Assembly (NCBI RefSeq): GCF_016125515.1
Contig: NZ_WGLO01000020.1
Location: 43,053-107,052 of the forward strand
Direction: 5' to 3'
From: Hyphomonas sp.
GTDB lineage: Bacteria > Pseudomonadota > Alphaproteobacteria > Caulobacterales > Hyphomonadaceae
DNA length: 64,000 nt
The notes below the pieces were generated by a model that had not been told where the DNA came from, ran no database searches, and saw only the letters and a list, made by a program, of their open reading frames with translations. Both the position numbers and the translations under genes were made by a program. Within the stretch, counting starts at the first letter, position 1. Each line of letters begins with the position of its first letter. Below are positions 45,227-53,652 of this stretch, in pieces.

Positions 45227-47062
45227 ATGATTCCCGGCATTGGTCTCGACGAAGCCCGCGCGCTGCTGAAGCGCGTCTATGGCTATGACGCCTTCCGCGG
45301 TCTGCAGGAGGGTGTGATCGCCGATGTGATGGCAGGCCGCGACGCGCTGGCCGTGTTGCCAACCGGCGGCGGCAAGTCGCTCTGTTACCAGATACCGGCG
45401 CTGCTGCGGGATGGTGTCGGCATCGTCGTCTCGCCGTTGATCGCGCTGATGGCCGACCAGGTTGACGCGCTGAAACAGGTCGGCGTGCGGGCCGAACGGC
45501 TCGACAGTTCGATGGAGTTCATGGCCCGCGCCGAAGCGCTCGACGCAGCCGCTCGCGGCGAAATGGACCTGCTCTACGTGTCGCCCGAAGGCCTCGGCAC
45601 GAACCTGGCTGAGCGGCTTGCCAGCATGAAGGTCTCGCTGATCGCGGTGGACGAGGCGCACTGTGTCAGCCAATGGGGCCACGACTTCCGCCCCGACTAC
45701 CGGGCGCTCGGCCGGCTGAAGGGCCTGTTCCCTGGTGTGCCGCGCCTCGCGGTCACAGCGACCGCCGATGCCCGGACCCGCGACGACATCCTGGCCCAGC
45801 TGAACCTCGCTGACCCGGCGGTGCATGTTGCCAGTTTCGACCGGCCGAACCTCATCCTCTCGGCCGAGCCGAAGGAAGGCAACCGCACCGCCCGCGTCAC
45901 CCACCTCGTCAGGGCCCGCAGCGGGGCGAGCGGCATCGTCTATGCGGCCACCCGCAAGGCAGTGGAAGATGTTGCCGAAGCACTGGAAAAGGCCGGCGTG
46001 CCGTCGCTCGCCTATCATGCGGGACTCGAGGCCAATGTCCGCGCCGCCCGCCAGCGCCAGTTCCTGCTGGAAGAGGGCCGGGTAATGGTCGCCACGGTCG
46101 CCTTCGGCATGGGCGTCGACAAACCGGACGTGCGCTTCGTCATCCATGCCGATCCGCCCAAGACACTGGAAGCCTATTGGCAGGAAGTCGGCCGGGCAGG
46201 GCGCGACGGCGAACCGGCCGAGGGCATCGCGCTTTACGGGCCGGCCGACATGAACCGCTCGCTGCAATGGACCTGGTCCAGCGATGCGCCGGATGAAGTG
46301 AAGCGTGTGCAGCTGACCAAGACGCGCCAGCTGTTCGCCTTCTTCAATGGCGATGAGTGCCGGCGGGGCGCGGTGCGGCGCTATTTCGGTGAGGAGAAGG
46401 TCGATCCCTGCGGCGTGTGCGATGCCTGCAAAGGCGAGCTTGGCACCCGCCATGATGCGACGCGGTGGGCGCAGATGGCAGTCTCCGCCGTGCTGCGCTG
46501 CGGCCAGCGGATCGGGCGGGGGCGGCTGGTGCAACACCTGCTCGGTGAAGCGAAGGATGATTTCGATACCGAGCTATCCGCCCTGTCGACCTTCGGCATC
46601 GGCAGGGACCTGCCGAAGCCGGCCTGGAACCGGGTGTTCGATGCGCTGATGTTCGAGGGCCTGATCGCCGAAGGCGGCGAAGCGATGCGCCCTGTGGTGA
46701 TCGTGCCCGATGCCGAAGCGGCCAAGGCCCTGTTCCGGGGTGAGCGGACCGTCAGCCTGCGCGAGGACCTGACGGCGCCCAAACGCCGGCCCCGAACCAA
46801 GGGCGCGGCCCGCGCCGCCCTTCAGGCCGATCTGTCGGCGCGCGACCAATCCGTGTTCAATGCGCTGCGCCTCTGGCGCACCGAACTCGCCAAGGCGCGC
46901 GGCGTGCCGCCCTATGTGATCTTCCATGACCGCACACTGGCCGAAATCGCCCGCGAACGTCCCTCCAGCGCCGAGGCGCTGCGCGAGATCAGCGGCGTCG
47001 GCGAAAAGAAGGCGCAGGCCTATGCCGGCGACGTGAAGCGGATCATGGATGAAGCGGCCTGA
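45227..47062 (+). CDS. recQ: ATP-dependent DNA helicase RecQ
   Basis: The 611-residue helicase unwinds DNA 3' to 5' in recombination and replication repair. It has the Walker A motif LPTGGGKSL, the Walker B box VDEAHC, motif [12 protein letters not shown], the RQC zinc cysteines (ECRRG...DPCGVCDAC) and a C-terminal HRDC domain (about 540-611, ending with the helix-hairpin-like [12 protein letters not shown]). ATG at 45227 is preferred over the GTG two codons earlier. Membrane protein genes of one family lie on both sides, on the other strand. Confidence 0.95.
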   Translation: MIPGIGLDEARALLKRVYGYDAFRGLQEGVIADVMAGRDALAVLPTGGGKSLCYQIPALLRDGVGIVVSPLIALMADQVDALKQVGVRAERLDSSMEFMARAEALDAAARGEMDLLYVSPEGLGTNLAERLASMKVSLIAVDEAHCVSQWGHDFRPDYRALGRLKGLFPGVPRLAVTATADARTRDDILAQLNLADPAVHVASFDRPNLILSAEPKEGNRTARVTHLVRARSGASGIVYAATRKAVEDVAEALEKAGVPSLAYHAGLEANVRAARQRQFLLEEGRVMVATVAFGMGVDKPDVRFVIHADPPKTLEAYWQEVGRAGRDGEPAEGIALYGPADMNRSLQWTWSSDAPDEVKRVQLTKTRQLFAFFNGDECRRGAVRRYFGEEKVDPCGVCDACKGELGTRHDATRWAQMAVSAVLRCGQRIGRGRLVQHLLGEAKDDFDTELSALSTFGIGRDLPKPAWNRVFDALMFEGLIAEGGEAMRPVVIVPDAEAAKALFRGERTVSLREDLTAPKRRPRTKGAARAALQADLSARDQSVFNALRLWRTELAKARGVPPYVIFHDRTLAEIARERPSSAEALREISGVGEKKAQAYAGDVKRIMDEAA

Positions 47063-47071
47063 GGCCGGGCG

Positions 47072-47806
47072 TCACTGACGCGCGAGAACTGTTGCCTCGC
47101 CGCCAAGGGCGCGGAAGCTGACACCGCCCAGACGTTTGACCATCGTGTAGAGGAACAACGACACGCCGATGAATTCGCAGGCTTCCTCGGCGGTGGCGAG
47201 CAGGTCGATGCTGAGGGTGCGATAAACTTCGCGGTCCTCGGGCAAGGACGTGTAGAGACCCGACGCCAGGAATTCGAGGCCGATGGCGCCAAACAGGAAG
47301 ATGCCGCCCGACATCAACAGCGAGACCTGCATCGGACGGTCGAGTTCGAGGAACCAGCGCAGCAGGTAGGCGCTGGCCAGCAGCACGGCGGCGCCGTAGG
47401 GCAGGATCCAGGCGAAGAGCGGCAGGTCGAGCCCGGCAAACTGTTCATGCATCCGGTCGCCCAATTGTTCATGCAGGCTGAGCAACTCATCCGCCGCGAG
47501 GAAGAGGAAGACCAGGCTAAGCAACGCCCAGGTGCGCCGATGGCGGGGCCGGGCCGATTCCAGCGCTCTGGTCCAAGCGCAGGTCAGCGCCGAGCACAGG
47601 AGCAGCCCGAAGGCGACGAAGGTCGGCACATTGTTCTCGAAGTCGACATGGAACATCGGCACGAAGCCCAGGACGACGGGGTAACCCAGCCCATGCGCCA
47701 CAAACAGGGCGAGGCCGTTCATGAAGAAGACCGACACAAGCAGGAGTGTGAGCAAGCGTGCCGTTCTGGCCGGCGTCAGGATCAGCCTCTGATAGTCCGG
47801 ATGCAT
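47072..47806 (-). CDS. Multi-pass membrane protein B flanking recQ
   Basis: A 244-residue paralogue of the product at 44354, with the same helix count and motifs: FLFLAADELLSLHEQ, LPLFAWILPYG, LELDRP, AEEACEFIGVSLFLYTMVKRLGG. The extracytoplasmic loops differ. It is separated from recQ by 9 bases, tail to tail. The function is unknown; the conserved DE...HE and EE pairs are the most likely active positions. Confidence 0.78.
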   Translation of the reverse strand: MHPDYQRLILTPARTARLLTLLLVSVFFMNGLALFVAHGLGYPVVLGFVPMFHVDFENNVPTFVAFGLLLCSALTCAWTRALESARPRHRRTWALLSLVFLFLAADELLSLHEQLGDRMHEQFAGLDLPLFAWILPYGAAVLLASAYLLRWFLELDRPMQVSLLMSGGIFLFGAIGLEFLASGLYTSLPEDREVYRTLSIDLLATAEEACEFIGVSLFLYTMVKRLGGVSFRALGGEATVLARQ

Positions 47807-48047
47807 GTAGCGCCGCCTTGAAAGAGTCCGGCCCGGCGCACAGGCTCCGAGCCAGAAATGTGTAACATTGATGACGGATTAGCCACGCCAGAGGCGGGCA
47901 GCAAAACACGATTCCCCCTTGGCGCGAAAAACCGGGCCGGGCGGGCGGTTGGACGGGCTTGGGGAATAGTGAGGGCGGCGCCTTGACCCGGGCAGTGTGG
48001 CACCGCACGTATACGGCCTACCGACGATTCCCCTCTCCGGAGCCCGT

Positions 48048-48650
48048 ATGACCCATTTCCGACTAGACGACGAAGACGACAAAGAAAAAGGCCCCGCCAC
48101 GGAGCCCAATTCCTTCCTTGAGGCGGCCCTGTTCAAGGCCCGCACGATCCTGCTGACCGGCGGGATCGACTTCAAGTCCGCGCAGCGCGTGTGCGAGCGC
48201 CTGCTGGCGCTGTCGTCGGAAAGCTCGGACCCCATCCTGCTGGTCCTGTCCTCGCCCGGCGGCCACGTCGAAAGCGGCGACATGATCCATGACATGATCA
48301 AGTTCGTGCCCGCGCCCGTGAAGATCCTCGGCACCGGCTGGGTCGCCTCGGCCGGCGCGCTGATCTACTCGGCTGCGGTGAAGGAAAACCGCTATTCCTT
48401 GCCGAACACCCGCTTCCTGCTGCACGAACCCCGCGGCGGCGTGGGCGGCCAGGCTACAGACGTCGAGATCCAGGCGCGCGAGATCATCAAGATGCGTGAG
48501 CGTCTGAACAAGATCTTCGCTGCGGCCACCGGCAAGTCGCTGGAAGTGATCAAGAAGGATACCGACCGCGACTTCTGGATGAGCGCCGAAGAGGCGATGG
48601 CCTATGGTTTGGTCGGCAAAATCGTGAAGCATCACAGCGAGATAAAGTGA
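48048..48650 (+). CDS. ClpP-like serine protease
   Basis: The 200-residue protein keeps the full ClpP triad: Ser101 ([10 protein letters not shown]), His126 (FLLHEPRGG) and Asp175 (DTDRDFW). The Ser motif VASAG replaces the canonical AASMG. The N-terminus is acidic and lacks the usual ClpP axial-loop sequence. It is therefore probably a second ClpP-type peptidase, not the main ClpP1. No clpX or tig is adjacent. GGAG precedes the ATG at 48048 by 5 bases. Confidence 0.85.
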   Translation: MTHFRLDDEDDKEKGPATEPNSFLEAALFKARTILLTGGIDFKSAQRVCERLLALSSESSDPILLVLSSPGGHVESGDMIHDMIKFVPAPVKILGTGWVASAGALIYSAAVKENRYSLPNTRFLLHEPRGGVGGQATDVEIQAREIIKMRERLNKIFAAATGKSLEVIKKDTDRDFWMSAEEAMAYGLVGKIVKHHSEIK

Positions 48651-48661
48651 TCGCGGACGGG

Positions 48662-48681
48662 CGGGAGGCGTTTGCCTCCCG
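48662..48681. terminator. Hairpin behind the ClpP-like gene
   Basis: CGGGAGGC and GCCTCCCG form a perfect 8-bp stem with the 4-base loop GTTT, 11 bases after the ClpP-like stop. No T-run follows, so it may end transcription weakly or protect the message end. TTAACCAT at 48709-48716, between this and the kinase gene, resembles a CtrA half-site. Confidence 0.6.
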
Positions 48682-48740
48682 GTAAGGTTTCTGGGTGATG
48701 GTTGCGCCTTAACCATAATCCGGTGCCAGACCCCCTCCCG

Positions 48741-50360
48741 ATGCCAGTCCGTTTGAAAGATATCGCGCTGCCTGTGGCGCCGATCACGCCCGCGACAACC
48801 GCTGCGGCGGCCTTCTCCCTGTTCCTGAACGATGCGGCCCTGTTCGCCGTTCCGGTGCGTCTGGGCGAAGGCAGTGATGTGAGCTTCGGCCTCGTGACCC
48901 GCACCCGTCTGACCGAGGCCTTGGCCGGCCCCAACGGGCGCGACGTCTTCGCGGCGCGCTCGGTGTCCCACCTTGTCGGTTCCCAACCGGTGGTGGCGAC
49001 CGGCGACACGCTGGCCGCTGTGATCGCCAAGACGGCTGCGGAAAAGTCGACGAGCGCGTTGACCGACGGCGTGATCGTAATGGAGCAGGGCGCCTATGCC
49101 GGCATCGTTTCGCCAATCGCCCTGCTGAAGGCGGTCGCGGAGGAAAACGCGGCCCGGGCCCGCGCCCAGCAGGCTGCGCAGAAGAAGCTGGAAGAGATGC
49201 AGCGCCAGATGGCGCGCCTGTCCGATGCCAGCGCCCGCACGCTCGCCTTCGTCGGCCACGAGATCCGCACGCCGCTGACTGGTATCCTTGGCGTCGCCGA
49301 CCTGCTGGAAGGCCAGCTGCCGGCCGGCGAACCTAAACGCCTTGCCCGCACCATCTCGCAGAGCGGCCAGCATCTGGAACGCTTGCTGACCGATCTCCTG
49401 GACCTCTCCCGCATCGATGCGGGCAAGCTGGCGATCGTCAACCAGCCGCTTGATCTGCGCCAGTTCGCCATCGAGGCGCGCGATCTCTGGATGCCGCAGT
49501 TCGACGAAAAGCGGATCAGCCTGCGCATCGGCGTGGCCACGAACGCGGTCTCACGCATCGAAAGCGACGCCGCCCGGCTGCGCCAGATCCTGTTCAACCT
49601 CGTCAGCAATGCGGTGAAGTTCACCGACCGAGGGCAGGTCACTGTGACGCTCGCCACCTCGCCCTCGCCGGACGGCCTGATGCTGACCATGCGCGTGGCC
49701 GATACCGGGCGCGGCATCAGCGATGCCGACAAGAAGCGCCTGTTCCAGATGTTCGAGCAGACCGATCATGCCGACGCCTTCACGGGCAGCGGGCTCGGCC
49801 TGTCGATTGCGCGCAGCCTGGCGCGCCGGCTCGGCGGGGATATCATCCTCGCCGACAATCCTGGCGGCGGCTGCGTGTTCACGGTTGCCCTGCCGGTGCA
49901 GAAAGCGGGACCGCGTCTCGCCGTCGAGAACAAAATGGAGGCCCATTCTGGCCGCTTCGATCTCGGAGAAGTGCTGCTTGCCGAAGACCATGAGGCGAGC
50001 GCTCTGGTCATCCGCGAAGCCTTGATTGCGGCGGGCTGGAAGGTCGAGATCGTCGCCGACGGAGCTGCGGCCGCGCAACGCTTGGGTCAGCGGCGCTACC
50101 AGGTGATCCTCACCGACCTGCACATGCCCAATGGCGGCGGCGACGCCGTGCTGAAGGCCGCCCGCTATGGGCATGGGCTGAATGCGCTGACCCCGGTTGT
50201 GGCCGTGACGGCGGACACGAGCCCCGAGCGCCGCGCGGCCTGCGACCGCGCGGGCTTTTCAGGCCTGATCGAGAAGCCGTTGCGTCCGCGCGCCCTGGTG
50301 GCCACGCTCGCCGACATCCTGATCTCCAGTATTCAAGCGAAGCGGGCTGCGGGCGCCTAG
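48741..50360 (+). CDS. CBS-domain hybrid histidine kinase
   Basis: The 539-residue cytoplasmic protein starts with two CBS-like modules (about 1-55 and 65-128), then a coiled coil (about 130-160), a HisKA domain with His173 in FVGHEIRTPL, an HATPase domain (GRGISD, GSGLGLSIA) and a receiver with Asp459 in LTDLHMP. CBS pairs usually bind adenine nucleotides, so it may sense energy state; that is inference. The ATG at 48741 replaces an upstream TTG. No separate response regulator lies nearby, so phosphate may pass via a histidine phosphotransferase elsewhere. Confidence 0.88.
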   Translation: MPVRLKDIALPVAPITPATTAAAAFSLFLNDAALFAVPVRLGEGSDVSFGLVTRTRLTEALAGPNGRDVFAARSVSHLVGSQPVVATGDTLAAVIAKTAAEKSTSALTDGVIVMEQGAYAGIVSPIALLKAVAEENAARARAQQAAQKKLEEMQRQMARLSDASARTLAFVGHEIRTPLTGILGVADLLEGQLPAGEPKRLARTISQSGQHLERLLTDLLDLSRIDAGKLAIVNQPLDLRQFAIEARDLWMPQFDEKRISLRIGVATNAVSRIESDAARLRQILFNLVSNAVKFTDRGQVTVTLATSPSPDGLMLTMRVADTGRGISDADKKRLFQMFEQTDHADAFTGSGLGLSIARSLARRLGGDIILADNPGGGCVFTVALPVQKAGPRLAVENKMEAHSGRFDLGEVLLAEDHEASALVIREALIAAGWKVEIVADGAAAAQRLGQRRYQVILTDLHMPNGGGDAVLKAARYGHGLNALTPVVAVTADTSPERRAACDRAGFSGLIEKPLRPRALVATLADILISSIQAKRAAGA

Positions 50361-50506
50361 CGCCTCATCGCCTTTCTCCGCATGCGGAATGTGCGCCATT
50401 GACGCCGGCGCGCGGTGCAAAACGGCTTGGGCGCCGGTGCCTCGGTCTCGCCATACCCGTCGATCGCGCCCAGCGGGGCGGACGTGTGCGAGGGGGCTTC
50501 AAACAT
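50357..50506 (-). CDS. Small basic protein
   Basis: A 49-codon frame, MFEAPSHTSAPLGAI... ending in an arginine-rich tail (RRRQWRTFRMRRKAMRR). The start has GGAGACGACA, a good ribosome site. It is divergent from the OxyR-like gene and its stop overlaps the kinase stop by 4 bases. It could bind nucleic acid or be a leader; the evidence is only the ribosome site and charge pattern. Confidence 0.45.
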   Translation of the reverse strand: MFEAPSHTSAPLGAIDGYGETEAPAPKPFCTARRRQWRTFRMRRKAMRR

Positions 50507-50587
50507 TGTCGTCTCCTTTGTTCTGCGACAACGCTTGAAATTGGTCGGGGGAGTGCATAGTTCCAATCGAATGATATGAATATTTCG

Positions 50588-50602
50588 ATAGGAAAAAGCT
50601 AT
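50588..50602. promoter_or_regulatory. OxyR-type operator (ATAG-N7-CTAT) before the OxyR-like gene
   Basis: ATAG-GAAAAAG-CTAT ends 2 bases before the ATG at 50605. It matches the OxyR half-operator ATAG-N7-CTAT exactly; a second half with poor fit may lie at 50566-50580. The position suggests autorepression. Confidence 0.6.
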
Positions 50603-50604
50603 TC

Positions 50605-51519
50605 ATGAGGCCTACCCTCCGGCAACTGCAATACATCACCGCCATTGCCGATACCGGCCGGTTCGGCGAAGCGGCGAAGCTGTTGAACGTCAGCCAGCCG
50701 AGCCTTTCGGCGCAGGTGGCCGATCTGGAAGAGCAGCTGGGCGTGCTGCTGGTCGAGCGTGGACGCTCCGGGGCTTTGATGACCCCGGCAGGCGAGGAAG
50801 TCGTGCGGCGGTCCCGGCTGATCCTGCGCGACGTGGCGGAATTGAAGGCCTCGGCCGGCGGCAGCGAGCATGGTCTGTCCGGCCGGCTGAGGCTGGGCGT
50901 TCTGCCGACCATCGGGCCCTACCTCTTGCCATTGGTGACGCGCGAGATGCACAGGAGCTTCCCGCAGCTGCGGCTCAGCGTGCGCGAGGAGCGGACCGTC
51001 GATCTTGATACCCACCTCAACAATGGCGGGTTCGATACGGTGATCTCGACGGCAGAGGACCACCCGGAAACCCAGCACGCGCCGCTGTTCTGGGAGAAGC
51101 TGTATATCTGCGCGCCGCCCGAGGACCGGCTGGCCAAGATCAGCGGCCCGGTATCGCTGCAGGAGCTAGCCGGCCATGACCTGCTCACGCTGGGGCAGGG
51201 CCACCGCCTGGACGCCATCATCCGGCGGATTGCCGAAACGGCCGGTGCGCGGGTGAGCCACGAGTATGAGGGCACCAGTCTCGATGCGATCCGCCAGATG
51301 GCCGAGATGGGCGCGGGCGTTGCCATTCTGCCGAGCCTCTACGCGCTGACGGAGGCACGGCGCGACCCGCTATTGGCCGTGCGCCAGATCGACGACCCCA
51401 TTGCCTCGCGCTGCATTTCGCTGATCTGGCGCGATACGTCGCCCCTGCAATCCGGCTTGCGGCTCATGGCGCAGATCCTGGCTCGGGCGGCGGGCAACCT
51501 GCTCCAACATGAGCGATAG
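50605..51519 (+). CDS. OxyR-like LysR-family regulator without redox cysteines
   Basis: The 304-residue protein has the OxyR-type HTH (LRQLQYITAIADTGRFGEAAKLLNVSQPSLS) and effector domain, including LTLGQGHRLDA, the segment that in E. coli OxyR is LTLEDGHCLRD. The peroxidatic Cys199 is replaced by Arg201 and the partner Cys208 by Ala210. Two other cysteines exist (LYICAPPE and SRCISLIW) but not at the switch. It therefore cannot work by the known disulfide mechanism. OxyR-type boxes sit before and after the gene. Confidence 0.85.
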   Translation: MRPTLRQLQYITAIADTGRFGEAAKLLNVSQPSLSAQVADLEEQLGVLLVERGRSGALMTPAGEEVVRRSRLILRDVAELKASAGGSEHGLSGRLRLGVLPTIGPYLLPLVTREMHRSFPQLRLSVREERTVDLDTHLNNGGFDTVISTAEDHPETQHAPLFWEKLYICAPPEDRLAKISGPVSLQELAGHDLLTLGQGHRLDAIIRRIAETAGARVSHEYEGTSLDAIRQMAEMGAGVAILPSLYALTEARRDPLLAVRQIDDPIASRCISLIWRDTSPLQSGLRLMAQILARAAGNLLQHER

Positions 51520-51530
51520 TTTTAAACTAT
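51516..51530. promoter_or_regulatory. OxyR-type operator (ATAG-N7-CTAT) after the OxyR-like gene
   Basis: ATAG-TTTTAAA-CTAT is the centre of a perfect 9-bp palindrome with a 1-base middle (51514-51532) that overlaps the regulator's stop codon. A degenerate second half GTCA-N7-CGAT follows with the spacing of the full OxyR operator (51538-51552). It lies 114 bases before the NTF2-like gene, its probable target. Confidence 0.65.
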
Positions 51531-51643
51531 CGACCCTGTCAGATCATTCGATTTGATCCTTAATGTGGGTCTGGCGCATAGCCGGGTCACGCACAAGGAC
51601 GTTCCTTGTCCGGATGAATTCTGACACTCTGGAGAAAACGACT

Positions 51644-52225
51644 ATGCTGACTTTCAAACAAGGTGTGGCTGCTCTGGCGCTGGGCGCCGTTATGGTGCCC
51701 GCGACGGCGTGCGCGTCATCGGCGGGTGCCGCGCCAGCCGCCGCCACCGAGATGCAGGCGCCTGCGCCGATTTCGAAAGCCGACGTGCTGGCGGCACAAA
51801 AACTCTGGTCGGACGGGATCGTCACGATCGGCGCGGCGTTCAAGGCTGGCGGCGACTACCGCAAGGCCGCCGAAGACCACATCGCGACCCTCTACGCCTA
51901 CAATCAGGGCGGCGTTCTGTTCAAGCCGACGCTTGCCGCACAGGACCAGTTCCGCGAAACGAAGGATGAGGCGCTGTCTTACTTCGTGGGCGGATCAATC
52001 TCGGAAGACAAGGGTTTCGCGATCCGGCCCTGGACGAATGTGCGTTGGGGCGAGCAGGAGATCCTGACGCAGGGCGACACCGCTTACGCTATGGGCAACT
52101 ACTATTTCACACCCGATGGCAGCACGGATGAAACCAAGGTAGAGTTCACCTTTGTCTACATCCGCGACCCTGAAGGCCAGCTGCGCATCAGCGTGCACCA
52201 TTCCTCGGTGCCTTACACGCCGTAA
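51644..52225 (+). CDS. Exported NTF2/SnoaL-like protein
   Basis: The 193-residue product has a signal peptide (VAALALGAVMVPATACA), then an alanine/proline linker and an NTF2-like domain: SKADVLAAQKLWSDGIVTIGA at the start and TKVEFTFVYIRDPEGQLRISVHHSSVPY at the end. Related proteins in marine alphaproteobacteria have no proven role. GGAGAAAA precedes the ATG. The OxyR-type box upstream suggests control by the neighbouring regulator. Confidence 0.78.
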   Translation: MLTFKQGVAALALGAVMVPATACASSAGAAPAAATEMQAPAPISKADVLAAQKLWSDGIVTIGAAFKAGGDYRKAAEDHIATLYAYNQGGVLFKPTLAAQDQFRETKDEALSYFVGGSISEDKGFAIRPWTNVRWGEQEILTQGDTAYAMGNYYFTPDGSTDETKVEFTFVYIRDPEGQLRISVHHSSVPYTP

Positions 52226-52257
52226 GACGCCGGCCGAACAATCCGTAAACGAACCAG

Positions 52258-52296
52258 GCACCGCCGCAGCCATCCTGAACTGCGGCGGTGCTTTTT
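52258..52296 (+). terminator. Intrinsic terminator of the NTF2-like gene
   Basis: GCACCGCCGCAG and CTGCGGCGGTGC form a perfect 12-bp stem with a 10-base loop, followed by TTTTT (52292-52296). It lies 33 bases after the stop. Confidence 0.95.
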
Positions 52297-52349
52297 GCCT
52301 GAGCATATGATGGCCGGCCGCGCAGCGGCGGGCGAAACGGGGGCTTGCC

Positions 52350-53327
52350 ATGGATATTGCTTTCGCCACGCTACTGTCGCCGATGGTGCTGTTTTTCCTG
52401 CTAGGTCTCTGCGCGGCGCTCCTGAAATCGCAGATGTCTATCCCCGAGGCCTTTGCCAAAGGGCTCGCCATTTACCTGATGATGTCGATCGGCCTCAAGG
52501 GCGGGGTCGAGATGTCGAAGAATGCGCTCGGCCAGGACGTCGTGCTCGTCATGCTGTCCGGCATCGCATTGTCCTTCCTGCTGCCGATCATTGCTTTTGC
52601 GTTGTTGCGCGCGACCAGCCGGTTGGAGCGGACGGATGCGGCCGCAGTCGCCGCGCACTATGGTTCGATCTCCATCGTCACCTTCGTGGCGGCAGGGCAG
52701 GCGGTCGAAGCCGCAGGCCTCGTCACATCCGGATACCTGGTCGCGGTTGCGGCCATGATGGAAGTGCCCGCCATCATCTCGGCACTGATGATCGTTTATC
52801 GCCGCGGCCAGAAGGATTCCGCGATTGCCGGCGCCGAGCGCGGCGAACTGGCGCAGGAAGTGCTGCTGAACGCTTCGGTGGTCGTGCTGATCGGTTCACT
52901 GGTGATCGGTTGGCTGACCGGCGCGCACGGCATGGAGCGAATCGCTCCCTTTTTTGTCGAGCCGTTCCAGGGCGTGCTGTGCCTTTTCCTGCTCGATATG
53001 GGCCTGTCGGCCGGGCGCGGCCTGCGCAATGGGTGGCGCCTGCTGGGACCCGCGACTATCGGCTTCGGCCTCTACATGCCATTGATTTCAGCCTGTCTGG
53101 CGGCTGGTCTTGCCCTGCTGAACCGGATGCCGGCAGGCGATGCGGCCTTGCTGATCACGCTGGCAGCGTCTTCGTCTTACATCGCCGTTCCCGCTGCTAT
53201 GCGTCTGGCCCTGCCCAAGGCGAAGCCGGCGATCTATCTTACGCTCTCTCTCGGGATCACTTTTCCTTTCAACCTCATCATCGGCCTGCCACTTTACATC
53301 TGGTTGGCCGAACTCGTTACGCGCTGA
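52350..53327 (+). CDS. SbtA-family sodium-dependent bicarbonate permease
   Basis: A 325-residue protein with about ten membrane helices. It shows the SbtA/DUF897 features LLKSQMSIPEAFAKGLAIYLM, IGLKGG, HYGSISIVTFVAA and AASSSYIAVPAAMRLALP. SbtA takes up bicarbonate with sodium in cyanobacteria; heterotrophs with this gene may use it to feed carboxylases. An SbtB-like regulator follows 11 bases later. Confidence 0.92.
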   Translation: MDIAFATLLSPMVLFFLLGLCAALLKSQMSIPEAFAKGLAIYLMMSIGLKGGVEMSKNALGQDVVLVMLSGIALSFLLPIIAFALLRATSRLERTDAAAVAAHYGSISIVTFVAAGQAVEAAGLVTSGYLVAVAAMMEVPAIISALMIVYRRGQKDSAIAGAERGELAQEVLLNASVVVLIGSLVIGWLTGAHGMERIAPFFVEPFQGVLCLFLLDMGLSAGRGLRNGWRLLGPATIGFGLYMPLISACLAAGLALLNRMPAGDAALLITLAASSSYIAVPAAMRLALPKAKPAIYLTLSLGITFPFNLIIGLPLYIWLAELVTR

Positions 53328-53338
53328 AGGAGGCGACG

Positions 53339-53644
53339 ATGCACATCCGGCACCGGCTTGAGCTGATCATCGAACGCATGGCGACCCGCCGCGCCTGCAA
53401 TATCCTCGAAGCTGCGGGCCTGACGGGCTATACCGTGCTGCCCGCCTTGTCCGGATACGGACGGGGCAATCACTGGAACCGGGACACCGACCTTTCGGCC
53501 GCCGGTGACATGGTGGTCATCGTGTCGGTCGGCAGCGCCGGCGCCATCGAAACAGCGCTTGCGCAACTGGAGGCGCTGCTGTCAGCCCATATCGGCGTGC
53601 TGAATGTTTCCGAAGTGAAGGTGCTGCGGCCGGACCGGTTCTGA
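53339..53644 (+). CDS. SbtB-like PII-family regulator
   Basis: A 101-residue ferredoxin-like protein with a PII-type core (HRLELIIERMATRRACNILEA, then GYTVLPALSGYG-type strand and the T-loop region GNHWNRDTDLS) and the final strand EVKVLRPDRF. SbtB trimers bind adenyl nucleotides such as cAMP and AMP and gate SbtA. AGGAGG precedes the ATG by 4 bases. The C-terminal Cys-x-x-x-Cys clasp of some cyanobacterial SbtB proteins is missing. The gene is easily overlooked because a longer open frame spans it and SbtA. Confidence 0.87.
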   Translation: MHIRHRLELIIERMATRRACNILEAAGLTGYTVLPALSGYGRGNHWNRDTDLSAAGDMVVIVSVGSAGAIETALAQLEALLSAHIGVLNVSEVKVLRPDRF

Positions 53645-53652
53645 CCTCAGGA

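Noticed and set aside
45098..46537. N-terminal extension of the membrane protein A frame
   Set aside because: The upstream 480 codons are antisense to recQ and low in hydrophobic segments; the ATG at 45097 starts the conserved membrane protein.
52295..53644. 449-codon plus-strand open frame over the SbtA and SbtB region
   Set aside because: Only its last 101 codons (from 53339, with AGGAGG) are a real gene, SbtB. The rest is a shadow of sbtA in another frame, with arginine-rich nonsense sequence.
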